A stretch of DNA of 64,000 nucleotides, taken from NCBI GenBank assembly GCA_963665545.2, contig CAXXKZ010000012.1, forward strand, positions 242,595 to 306,594. Direction: 5' to 3'. The notes under the pieces were generated by a model that was not told where the DNA came from, made no database searches, and was given only the letters and a program-made list of their open reading frames with translations. The position numbers and the translations under genes were made by a program. The DNA comes from G963665545 sp963665545 (GTDB taxonomy: Bacteria; Pseudomonadota; Gammaproteobacteria; Xanthomonadales; SZUA-36). This document shows, piece by piece, positions 9,089-16,378 of the stretch. How positions within the stretch are numbered: position 1 is the first letter of the stretch; the number at the start of each line of letters is the position of its first letter.

Positions 9089-9892
9089 TCACTGGTTCTG
9101 CACAAACCGAGTGCCGGGTGGTGGCGGATCTTGCGGTGGGCCCGCAAAGCACTGTGCGTCGGTCATCCACTGTGCAGCAGTGGCACCGCGTACGTCCAGA
9201 TCCGTATCAGCGACATTGCGCACCTGCGTCACTGTCTGGCAAAAACCTGTCGCCGAACCCTCGATACGATTGTTATCATCCGGCTCTCCCCAGGTCCAGA
9301 TTTCCCCGCCGGGCGCGGTCAGCTGGACATGCGGCATTGGACCCGGAACTTCGCGACCGCGATTGGCGAATGTCCAGCCATAGGTGTTCACGCCCAGCAC
9401 GGCTACATTCCTGATGCGATCGGTATCTTCACGCACCCGACCCAGCACATCGAACGCAGCCTGACCATGCGCCCAGGTTTCCATCAGTCGAGCCGAAATG
9501 CTGGACCGCACACTCATGTCCGGTCCACCCCATTTCACTCGAGCTCTGGGGTCTGCAGCACTGAAACGATCCGACATTTCGACGAAAAAGCCCTGCCAAC
9601 GGTGCAGCAGTGTTCGCCCGCTCAGGCCGTCCAGCCATTGATTCTCGAAGGGTTTGAGATCACCGTGTTGACGCATGGACTTTTGGACATCCTGCAGGAA
9701 TGCCAAAATGCCTGATTCATCCCTGAGGCTGAGGTCGGCAGCCCAATTCCACATGTGCAGGTGGCCAATGATGTCGTTGATCGTCCACTGCTTGAATTGT
9801 GTTTGCGTATGGAATTCATCGTCACTCAAACCCTCCATCAAGGCGTACAGAGCCAGGCTTTCTTGGCGAAAATCGATGACCTGCTGAAACAT
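9089..9892 (-). CDS. TIGR03084-like metal-binding protein (DinB / maleylpyruvate isomerase superfamily)
   Basis: A 267-residue protein whose N-terminal four-helix bundle has the DinB/mycothiol-isomerase layout: WTINDIIGHLHMWNW carries one metal-ligand His and SARLMETWAHGQA the others. The C-terminal half (TYGWTFANRGREVPGP...) fits the TIGR03084 group. Those proteins bind a divalent metal and are presumed thiol-dependent isomerases or transferases; the reaction is unknown. Start ATG 9892. It precedes the enoyl-CoA hydratase on the same strand, which hints at a joint catabolic role. Confidence 0.75.
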   Translation of the reverse strand: MFQQVIDFRQESLALYALMEGLSDDEFHTQTQFKQWTINDIIGHLHMWNWAADLSLRDESGILAFLQDVQKSMRQHGDLKPFENQWLDGLSGRTLLHRWQGFFVEMSDRFSAADPRARVKWGGPDMSVRSSISARLMETWAHGQAAFDVLGRVREDTDRIRNVAVLGVNTYGWTFANRGREVPGPMPHVQLTAPGGEIWTWGEPDDNNRIEGSATGFCQTVTQVRNVADTDLDVRGATAAQWMTDAQCFAGPPQDPPPPGTRFVQNQ

Positions 9893-10031
9893 TTACCATT
9901 GATCTCTAAAGTGAAAGGTCCTGAGTAAACCTTTGATGATTCATTTTCACCCCCATCCTTACAAAAGTGCCGGTGTTTTTCTACACTGGTTGTACCGATA
10001 TCGTCGAATGGGCTGAAAAAAGGAGTCAACC

Positions 10032-10919
10032 ATGCTCACCAACAAAACGCTTGGGCGGATATTTATCAACCTGTTTGTCATTCCCTTGGCCCTACAGGCA
10101 TCTGAACCCGAATCGGCTGATCATGGCTATGGCAGCAATGACGAGGCCGGCGCCTATGCCCAGGTCAATGGCATGCGTATGTACTACGAAACATACGGCG
10201 AAGGCGAACCGCTGATACTGATTCATGGCAATGGCCAGAACATTGCCGGGCTTCATTATCAGATCGCGCACTTTGCCAAGACTTATCGAGTTGTCGTCGC
10301 CGACAGCCGGGGCCACGGTAAATCGGACCTGAACACAGGCCATCTGACGTACGTACAGATGAGCGAAGACTGGAACGCCCTGATGGAGCACCTGCGCATC
10401 ACCGAGGCCCACGTGTTTGGCTGGAGCGACGGCGGCATCCTCGGCCTGATGCTGGCCATCAACCACCCTGACAAGGTCGGCAAACTGGCGGTGATGGGCG
10501 CCAACCTCAGACCTGACCCAACCGCCATCTACGACTGGACGGCGCCGATTATGGAAGAGATGAGTCAGGCCGTGGATAGCATGATTGCCGCCGGCGATGA
10601 ATCCGATAATTGGCCGCTGCTGCGCCAGCATTTGGATTTGCTGATGACCCAGCCAGACATCCCGGTAGAAGACTTGCACAGAATCAAGGCCCCGGTACTC
10701 TTGATCAACGGTGACAAGGACATCATCCGCAATGATCACCAACTTGAAATGTTCGACAACATTCCCAACGCCCATCTTGCAATACTGCCGGGTCAAACCC
10801 ACTGGGCGCCGGTTTCAGACCCTGACGGATTTAATGCGCTGGTGGAAAAATTCTTCGCCGAGCCTTTCCTCCGCCCCCAAAGCCGTGTCATTCTGAACCA
10901 GTCAGTCTCAGGGGGCTGA
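10032..10919 (+). CDS. Exported alpha/beta hydrolase
   Basis: A 295-residue alpha/beta-hydrolase-fold protein with an N-terminal signal peptide (MLTNKTLGRIFINLFVIPLA). The oxyanion-hole HG is in LILIHGNGQN, the nucleophile elbow is GWSDGG (Ser ~136), the acid Asp is in INGDKD and the His in GQTHWAP. Start ATG 10032 is preceded by AGGAG (10021-10025). It would act on an ester, lactone or epoxide in the periplasm; the substrate is not deducible. It lies 14 bases upstream of the S9 peptidase gene, so an operon is likely. Confidence 0.85.
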   Translation: MLTNKTLGRIFINLFVIPLALQASEPESADHGYGSNDEAGAYAQVNGMRMYYETYGEGEPLILIHGNGQNIAGLHYQIAHFAKTYRVVVADSRGHGKSDLNTGHLTYVQMSEDWNALMEHLRITEAHVFGWSDGGILGLMLAINHPDKVGKLAVMGANLRPDPTAIYDWTAPIMEEMSQAVDSMIAAGDESDNWPLLRQHLDLLMTQPDIPVEDLHRIKAPVLLINGDKDIIRNDHQLEMFDNIPNAHLAILPGQTHWAPVSDPDGFNALVEKFFAEPFLRPQSRVILNQSVSGG

Positions 10920-10933
10920 AGGCAGCCCAACTC

Positions 10934-13018
10934 ATGGCAGAAGGTGGCACCAAACTGAGCAGCTTATTGCCCATTCTTTTTGGCTGGCTCGCGATTGCCA
11001 TTCAACCGGCACTCGCGAGTTCCCAAGCGCCCGCAATCAGCGACCTGTTTGAACTGAAGAATCTCGTTGAGGTACAGATTTCGCCATCAGGTGACCGGCT
11101 TGCCTATGTCGTGAGCGCAGCAAATCTGGCATCCAACCTGCACGACACCTCAGTCTGGGTCGTGGCTGTGGGCGGCGGTGTTCCTTTGCCGCTCAACATT
11201 GAGGCAGAAGGCCTGGTCGGTCTGGGCATGAACCCGTCGATCCAGTGGACCGGCGACGGCAATTGGCTGTGTTTTATCGGCCAGACTGAAACCGGCAGCC
11301 AGGTGTTTCGAATTGCACCGGGCGCGGAAACGGCTGAACAAATCACCCACAGCGAGACGCCTGTCAGATCTTTCCGCTGGGCAGCGGACTGCAATAGCCT
11401 TGCCTATGCAGCGACTCGACCTGAATCGGCGCAAATACAGCAGCGTATCGTTGAGCAGCGCTATTATCAGAGTTCAAGTCATCCCCAGCCACCGGTCACC
11501 ATCTGGATTCAGAGGATTGATTCGATTCTGGCTCGGGCGATCACCCCCCAAGCGGATTACGTCTCCAGTTTCGACTGGTCTCCGGATGGCGCATCGTTGG
11601 TCTACGCTGCCGCTGCGGGCTCAGATTTCATGGCCACGTTCAACACCCGTTTGTTCGTTGTTGGCCGCGACGGATCTTCTCGGCGGCTGTTGGTCGACGG
11701 GCCGGGGCTCAACACCGCGCCCAAATGGTCACCCCGGGGTGACCGCATCGCTTATCAAAGCAATTGGGGCGATCAGACCATCATGACCAATACCGGCCTG
11801 GCCATTGTTTCAGCGGCAGGAGGTGAAGTCATCCCCCTCACCCGTGCGCGCGACCGGGTGGTCAGTGCTCATGAATGGGATGCCGACGGATCAGGCTTGT
11901 ATGTGCTCGCCAGTGGTGGTCTGGATCGCGCAAGCGACATGGGTGCGGCCATGTTTGAAAGCCAGCTCTACCATATCGATATTGACAGCCGTGGTGACCT
12001 GGGCGGCGGACTGGCCGTTCGCGCACTAACCCATGGGGCGCAACAGGTCCAGCACCTGAGTCTGGATCGAGCCGGCGCTGCCATGGCTTACAAAATCAGC
12101 CATGGCGCCAGCATGGGGGACGTATTTGTACGCAAGCTCGCGCCGGAGAGTGAGGTCCGCATCACCAGCCTGCACCCGGCGATGCAGAAAATCGACTGGA
12201 GCCCACCCGAGGCCATGTCCTGGCACTCGGTTGATGGACAGACTATCTGGGGTCTACTCGTCGCCGCAAATAGGCCCAGAACGGGACCAGAGCCTTTGTT
12301 GGTTTATGTCCACGGTGGGCCGGTTGGCGGCTTTGCTTACGGTATATATCCCCAGTTCAGCCACACGGTGGCCCAGGTCAGTCCCTATCCTGTTCAGGCA
12401 CTCGCCGCAGCAGGTATCACCGTATTCATGCCGATGCCGCGCGGGGGCCATGGCTATGGATCTGCTGGCCTCAGAGCCATCATTGGCAATTGGGGCATCG
12501 TTGATTACCAGGACATCATGAGCGGCGTTGACGCCCTGGTCGAACGCGGAATTGCAGACCCCGAAAGGCTGGGTGTCGCTGGCGGCAGCTACGGTGGCTA
12601 CATGACCAACTGGATCGTCACCCAAACTGACCGATTCCGGGCGGCCTCGAGTTGGGCCGGGGTGTGCGACCTGGCGGACCTGTACTCGCTTTCGGATGCA
12701 GGCGACTTTACTCTGGGCTATTTCGGAACGCCCTGGGATAACCCGCAAGCCTACCGGCGGCATTCACCGATCACTTATCTGGGCGCGATGAACACGCCAC
12801 TGCTCATTCAGCATGGCGCCGTGGATGACCGCGTACCGACCTCCGAGGCCATCCAATGTCACAAGATTCTGGCGGCCCAGGGCAAGCCGGCCATCCTGGA
12901 AATCTATCCCCGCGCCGGTCACGTGGCATTCGAGCCCCGAATGCAGATGGAAATTCAGGCCAGAAACCTCCAGTGGTTCAGACAACATCTGCTCGGATCG
13001 CGACTCCCTGGAAGTTGA
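10934..13018 (+). CDS. Exported S9 family serine peptidase (prolyl oligopeptidase type)
   Basis: A 694-residue peptidase with a signal peptide (LLPILFGWLAIAIQPALA), then an N-terminal seven-bladed beta-propeller with TolB/WD40-like 'FDWSPDGASLVY' blades (residues ~30-410), and a C-terminal alpha/beta hydrolase domain. The catalytic residues are Ser in GGSYGGYM, Asp in GAVDDRVP and His in RAGHVAF. It matches acylaminoacyl-peptidase/dipeptidyl-peptidase-like S9C enzymes in length and motif spacing and would cleave short peptides in the periplasm. Start ATG 10934. It follows the alpha/beta hydrolase gene closely. Confidence 0.92.
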   Translation: MAEGGTKLSSLLPILFGWLAIAIQPALASSQAPAISDLFELKNLVEVQISPSGDRLAYVVSAANLASNLHDTSVWVVAVGGGVPLPLNIEAEGLVGLGMNPSIQWTGDGNWLCFIGQTETGSQVFRIAPGAETAEQITHSETPVRSFRWAADCNSLAYAATRPESAQIQQRIVEQRYYQSSSHPQPPVTIWIQRIDSILARAITPQADYVSSFDWSPDGASLVYAAAAGSDFMATFNTRLFVVGRDGSSRRLLVDGPGLNTAPKWSPRGDRIAYQSNWGDQTIMTNTGLAIVSAAGGEVIPLTRARDRVVSAHEWDADGSGLYVLASGGLDRASDMGAAMFESQLYHIDIDSRGDLGGGLAVRALTHGAQQVQHLSLDRAGAAMAYKISHGASMGDVFVRKLAPESEVRITSLHPAMQKIDWSPPEAMSWHSVDGQTIWGLLVAANRPRTGPEPLLVYVHGGPVGGFAYGIYPQFSHTVAQVSPYPVQALAAAGITVFMPMPRGGHGYGSAGLRAIIGNWGIVDYQDIMSGVDALVERGIADPERLGVAGGSYGGYMTNWIVTQTDRFRAASSWAGVCDLADLYSLSDAGDFTLGYFGTPWDNPQAYRRHSPITYLGAMNTPLLIQHGAVDDRVPTSEAIQCHKILAAQGKPAILEIYPRAGHVAFEPRMQMEIQARNLQWFRQHLLGSRLPGS

Positions 13019-13081
13019 CAGGGATGATCGACAGACAAAACCCATGGTATGATCCAATAACGAAATCTGTGTGATAACTTA

Positions 13082-14557
13082 ATGATAACAATAAGAAAAA
13101 TGCTCGGTCGCCCTGCTGCAGAGATGCTCCTCGACCCGCAGTCCTGCCTGTCGTGGGTGACAGAAATCAACCATGCTTACCAAAGCCTGAATCGCCCGGG
13201 CGAGGACGCCCAAGACATTGTCGACCTCAAGCTGAGCATGATTTTCTGGCGGTCCCGCCTGGCTGACGCCTTGCTGAAACAGGCGCCGCCATGGGTATCG
13301 AGGCAACAAGAGAGCACCCGGTCGGTGCTGGCGGCACTCAATACCTATCTTGGCGCCGAGCAGCAGAAACTGGCTGCCAGTCTGCTGGATCCGGGTGTTT
13401 TTGCCCGGCTCATGGCCGCACAGGGCACCAGGACGCAAGGATATCCTGAGTTGGACCTGCAGGCGGGCCCTGGTATTGATCTGGATATTGTCGCCAACCG
13501 CGGCTCGAGCACACCTTTCGAGAAATGGCGTGAGAACGATCTGTTCAGCCGCTACGCGTATGAAGGCGAAGGCGTACGTTACCGGGGCGTGACATTCCGC
13601 CCGGGCGATGTGCTGCTGGCCAACGTAAATCTCGACGGCAACGGGATTTACACCGCCCTGAGTGAACCCAGGAGCTTTTCATCCCATTCGGCCTTTTTTG
13701 CCATCCTCGATCACGGTGCCAGGCGCTTGCCGGTGGTCATTGAAACCTACGAAAAAGGCGTGCGTCCGGTTCCGCTGAGCGTATTCCTCGGACCGAGGTT
13801 TTGCTCCTATGTCGAAGTCTATCGTCACAGCGACTACCGACCCGACCATGCCGCCAGGATCAATCAATCTGCAGCCGGGTTCATCAACAGCGTCAAGGGC
13901 TACAACTTTGACTCCGAGGACCAGGATCCGACCTATATGTCCTGCGGCGCCGTGGGCCGGTTTATGCATCAAGCGGCCGGATTGAAACCGGCACGGACCA
14001 TCAGCAAATTGACCAACCCGCAAATTCGCAAAAATCTGGAGAAAGTGGGTTATTCCTACTTCAACTATTTCGGCCCGGTAGATTTCATGCGCAATGATTT
14101 CTTCGAAAATGTCGGTCTGGTTGACAATAATCAGCTTCCGCAACTACTGGCCCGTGAGCTCATCGACCGGGATTTTCAGCGCAACTTTGCCGGCGGCAGT
14201 CTGGATCCGAGCAAATTCCCGCTGATGTTCAAGTTGAACCGCTGGGGAATCGGTCAGATGCGCAGGCAAACCTTGATTGGCCGGTTGGTGGCGCAGATCG
14301 AGGGCTTTACGGCCGACAATCTACCCCGGGGCCCGGACGACCTCCTGGCCATGATTTTAATCGCCGAGAAGCAGGTTGGATCGGCCATCGCCAAAACCAG
14401 GGCGGTGGTTGAAGAAATCCTTGAAGACTATCAGACACTGGACATGCCTGCATTCACAGCTGATGAGCGTATTCGCCAGGCCGTACAGCAATACTTCAAC
14501 CCGTCGTGGATGCGGTCGCCGGATGCGGTCATCCAATGTCCAACAGACAAGCTGTGA
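13082..14557 (+). CDS. Large YiiX/YebB-like permuted papain-fold protein (putative cysteine hydrolase)
   Basis: A 491-residue protein without a signal peptide. The centre (residues ~165-310) reads as a permuted NlpC/P60 (YiiX/YebB-type) fold: FRPGDVLLANV opens the barrel, His in SSHSAFFAIL and Glu in VIETYEKGVRPVPL are the expected catalytic pair, and the Cys in YMSCGAVGRF comes last, as the permutation requires. The ~160-residue N-terminal and ~180-residue C-terminal helical regions are not recognised. YiiX-type enzymes are thought to act on peptides, amides or lipids; the substrate is unknown. The last residue and the TGA stop are supplied by the terminal repeat of the element beginning at 14550, so the native C-terminus may once have been longer. 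Confidence 0.6.
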   Translation: MITIRKMLGRPAAEMLLDPQSCLSWVTEINHAYQSLNRPGEDAQDIVDLKLSMIFWRSRLADALLKQAPPWVSRQQESTRSVLAALNTYLGAEQQKLAASLLDPGVFARLMAAQGTRTQGYPELDLQAGPGIDLDIVANRGSSTPFEKWRENDLFSRYAYEGEGVRYRGVTFRPGDVLLANVNLDGNGIYTALSEPRSFSSHSAFFAILDHGARRLPVVIETYEKGVRPVPLSVFLGPRFCSYVEVYRHSDYRPDHAARINQSAAGFINSVKGYNFDSEDQDPTYMSCGAVGRFMHQAAGLKPARTISKLTNPQIRKNLEKVGYSYFNYFGPVDFMRNDFFENVGLVDNNQLPQLLARELIDRDFQRNFAGGSLDPSKFPLMFKLNRWGIGQMRRQTLIGRLVAQIEGFTADNLPRGPDDLLAMILIAEKQVGSAIAKTRAVVEEILEDYQTLDMPAFTADERIRQAVQQYFNPSWMRSPDAVIQCPTDKL

Positions 14558-14717
14558 ATTCCAGCAACGTTCTTCACACGTAAGGCTCGGTGCCATCGTT
14601 ACCGCAAAGCGCCATGAGAGGGTTGCGGTTCGCTCCTGGCGGATGGCCCGACGGGCTACCCTCACTCCTCCGCGCTTGGTGGGTCGGCTCCAACGGAACA
14701 TCCTGTTCCGTGTCGCC

Positions 14718-14743
14718 TCGCTGGTCCATCCATGGACCAGCGA
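14718..14743. repeat. Conserved 10-bp hairpin in repeat copy A (left arm)
   Basis: A perfect 10-bp stem, TCGCTGGTCC / GGACCAGCGA, with a 6-base loop. The equivalent hairpins at 16190-16215 and 53511-53536 use TCGTCGAGCC / GGCTCGACGA. Four stem positions differ and all four are compensated on the other arm, which is evidence that the structure itself is kept. Confidence 0.85.
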
Positions 14744-15023
14744 CCCAGTCGCTTGTCGTCCCTCGGCATCCACCTTGATGGAGCGCACCACAACCCCCTC
14801 ACGACACTTTGCTGCACGGTGCGGCTTTTAGGCTCGCACGACCGCATCCTTCCTGGGGCAGACAATGACATGACACACGCGCCAAATCGACGACATTTGT
14901 GACCTACTTCCAGGACCCTCTGCCCCGAATCGGCTTGTGCCAGCGGTAGGAAAGTCACATGAGCGGGTTGGGGTGGCGCTCCATCAAGGTGGATGCCGAG
15001 CGCCGACAAGATTCTATGGGTCT

Positions 15024-15029
15024 GGTCAA
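15024..15029 (-). promoter_or_regulatory. -35 half of predicted junction promoter (right end)
   Basis: TTGACC on the minus strand overlaps the transposase stop codon. It becomes a promoter only when the ends are joined in the excised circle, giving TTGACC-N17-TATGGT with the -10 half at 16172-16177. Circle-junction promoters are known for IS110-type elements; here the prediction is from sequence alone. Confidence 0.6.
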
Positions 15030-15964
15030 GCCATGGTTACACACGGTTTGAATGTTTCGCCTCGACTCATAAGGGCATATGCAATCCTGACCAACTTGCG
15101 CCCCAATATCACTCGAGCAGCGGTTTTTGAAAGTCCCTTATCCAGTTGACGCTGATGATAGCGCTCGAATCGAGGTTCGTTGCGGGCCGCGTGAGCGGCA
15201 CAAAATAGCAATCGTCGTATCTCCTTCTCGCCATTCTTGGTCAGCTTGTGCTTGCCCTGCATGCGACCAGACCGCCGCAATCGTATGTCCAGGCCGAGGT
15301 AGGCCACAAAGGCATCCGATGAAGCGAACACGCCGCGATGAAAGGCCGCCACCAACCCAGCAGCTGTGGCGGGTCCAAGGCCCGGTATCTGTTGGCAACG
15401 CGCATAGTCTTGTTGCAGGCCCAACGCCCTTAGCAAATACTCAATCCGGCATTCGATGCGCTGGATCAAGCGGCTGCAGGCCTGTTCCACTTCTCGGCCT
15501 GACAGCGACACTTGGCGCATGCTCATGCGCATGTTTTTACGCACTCCAACCACCACAGCGCGACGCTTAATCAAAGCCCACAGCTCCCGTGAATGCTGGT
15601 CTGACGGGCAATGACGAGGCAATGACTGCGCTTCGTGGCTGAGATAGCGTGCTAACAACCAGGCATCATGCGGATCACTCTTATGCCTCAGGCCGACGGC
15701 ATACCGATAGTGATGCAGCTGGCGTGGGTTCACCAAGTAGATCGCATAGCCCAAAGCGTGCGCAGTATCCACCACCGCCAGGTGGTAATGCGATGTCGGC
15801 TCCAGCGCCAGTCGTACCTCGCCCGTCAACCCACCAAGCCATTGTGCAATGGCCGCGGTTGAGATATTGACTTGATAATGTCGTTGCCGGGTCCAATCGT
15901 AAACGTCCAAATGATCTTTCGAAACATCCACACCTAAAGTGACTTGGGTAACATTGCTTGTCAT
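15026..15964 (-). CDS. IS110-family transposase (DEDD recombinase)
   Basis: A 312-residue transposase beginning at ATG 15964, with GGAG 6 bases upstream; an upstream in-frame ATG (16024) lies inside the predicted RNA region and is not preferred. The N-terminal RuvC-like domain shows the acidic residues D13 (GVDVSKDHLDVY), E55 (LALEPTSHYH), D97 and D100 (SDPHDAWLLARY). The C-terminal Tnp domain has IPGLGPATAAGLV and the catalytic Ser232 in RLRRSGRMQG. All key residues are present, so the enzyme looks functional. It would act with the bridge RNA encoded just upstream to excise and reinsert the element. Confidence 0.95.
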   Translation of the reverse strand: MTSNVTQVTLGVDVSKDHLDVYDWTRQRHYQVNISTAAIAQWLGGLTGEVRLALEPTSHYHLAVVDTAHALGYAIYLVNPRQLHHYRYAVGLRHKSDPHDAWLLARYLSHEAQSLPRHCPSDQHSRELWALIKRRAVVVGVRKNMRMSMRQVSLSGREVEQACSRLIQRIECRIEYLLRALGLQQDYARCQQIPGLGPATAAGLVAAFHRGVFASSDAFVAYLGLDIRLRRSGRMQGKHKLTKNGEKEIRRLLFCAAHAARNEPRFERYHQRQLDKGLSKTAARVILGRKLVRIAYALMSRGETFKPCVTMA

Positions 15965-16177
15965 AATGATCTCCGCGGTTATATGCCGTAGCCGGGATCT
16001 CACGGGGCGCAAGCTTGTATACATCGGCTGACATTGCAGCTAGATTCTCAATCGGCGCTCTGGTGAGAATGGGATGGGGACGAACTCTTGTTAGTCTGTA
16101 CCGACTGGCCAGAAAGCGACTGCGTCCCGCCCATCCCGGCACCCTTAATCATCCAGATTTAAGGCAGAAACACCATA
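15965..16177 (-). ncRNA. Predicted IS110 bridge RNA
   Basis: Read on the minus strand, the left end folds in order. (1) A 5' hairpin, CCTTAA/TTAAGG (16164-16143). (2) A target loop with outer stem 16137-16123 / 16082-16071 and inner hairpin AGTC/GACT (16106-16103 / 16096-16093). (3) A donor loop with outer stem 16067-16055 / 16010-15999 and inner hairpin GCTG/CAGC (16040-16037 / 16030-16027). The left side of the target loop holds CAGTCGCTT (16122-16114), identical to the left flank of the insertion site. Its right side holds ACAAG (16091-16087), complementary to CTTGT at the site. The donor loop holds AGAATCT (16048-16042), identical to the right element end, and ATACAAG (16020-16014), complementary to the left element end. 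This matches the published IS621 bridge-RNA plan. The exact RNA ends are not known. Confidence 0.85.
16172..16177 (-). promoter_or_regulatory. -10 half of predicted junction promoter (left end)
   Basis: TATGGT on the minus strand at the very start of the element. Joined to the right end in a circle, it lies 17 bases from TTGACC (15029-15024). It would drive transcription of the bridge RNA and transposase from the circular form. Confidence 0.55.
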
Positions 16178-16189
16178 CAAGCGACTGGG

Positions 16190-16215
16190 TCGTCGAGCCA
16201 TGGATGGCTCGACGA
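16190..16215. repeat. Conserved 10-bp hairpin in repeat copy A (right arm)
   Basis: TCGTCGAGCC / GGCTCGACGA with a 6-base loop, directly beside the IS110 insertion point. It is identical in stem sequence to copy B but differs from the left arm of copy A at four compensated base pairs. Confidence 0.85.
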
Positions 16216-16378
16216 GGCGACACGGAACAGGATGTTCCCTGAAGCCGACCCACCAAGCGCGGAGAAGTGAGGGTAGCCCGCAGGGCCATCCGCCAGGAGT
16301 GGGCAGCAGTCCGCTCATGGGAATTTCCGGAGGTAGCGTAGGCATAACAAACGTTCCCCTGGAATTCACAGCTAGCCC

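Larger units (their letters stand above)
15011..16181 (-). mobile_element. IS110-family insertion sequence, complete (~1.17 kb)
   Basis: The boundaries come from the interrupted repeat: the repeat sequence stops at 15010 and resumes at 16180/16181, as judged against the uninterrupted copy at 53 kb. The pentanucleotide CTTGT (minus strand) is present at both junctions, 15006-15010 and 16177-16181, so the exact breakpoints are ambiguous within 5 bp; a CT core as in IS621 fits. There are no terminal inverted repeats, as usual for IS110. It holds one DEDD transposase gene with a very short right end (15 bp after the stop) and a ~215-bp non-coding left end upstream of the gene. That layout is the IS110-group arrangement in which the left end encodes the bridge RNA. 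Confidence 0.9.
14550..16373. repeat. TIR-bounded repeat element, copy A (interrupted by an IS110-family element)
   Basis: The left end (14550, AGCTGTGAATTCC followed by AGCAACGTT) and right end (16361-16373, GGAATTCACAGCT) are inverted copies of each other and match both ends of copy B at 53079-53703. Without the inserted IS the unit is ~653 bp. Internally, 14552-14905 aligns in reverse with 53350-53703, and a second, inverted arm runs 14957-15010 and continues at 16180-16373, so the element is itself a large imperfect palindrome. It contains several hairpins and no convincing gene: short frames in it are not conserved between copies. It lies exactly between two convergent genes. It is probably a non-autonomous MITE-like or BIME-like element; no transposase for it is visible. 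Confidence 0.85.

Noticed and set aside
14376..14831. Reading frames across repeat copy A (and the similar ones at 53414-53800) that give Arg/Pro/Ser-rich proteins.
   Set aside because: They appear in several frames of both strands, are not conserved as protein between copies, and overlap hairpins. The repeat is better read as non-coding.
16052..16060. TCGGCGCTC near the donor loop is complementary to GAGCGCCGA in the target flank (15000-15008), which first looked like a long right-target guide.
   Set aside because: These bases are needed for the donor-loop outer stem, and the 5-base ACAAG segment in the proper loop position explains the right side. The 9-base match is probably chance.
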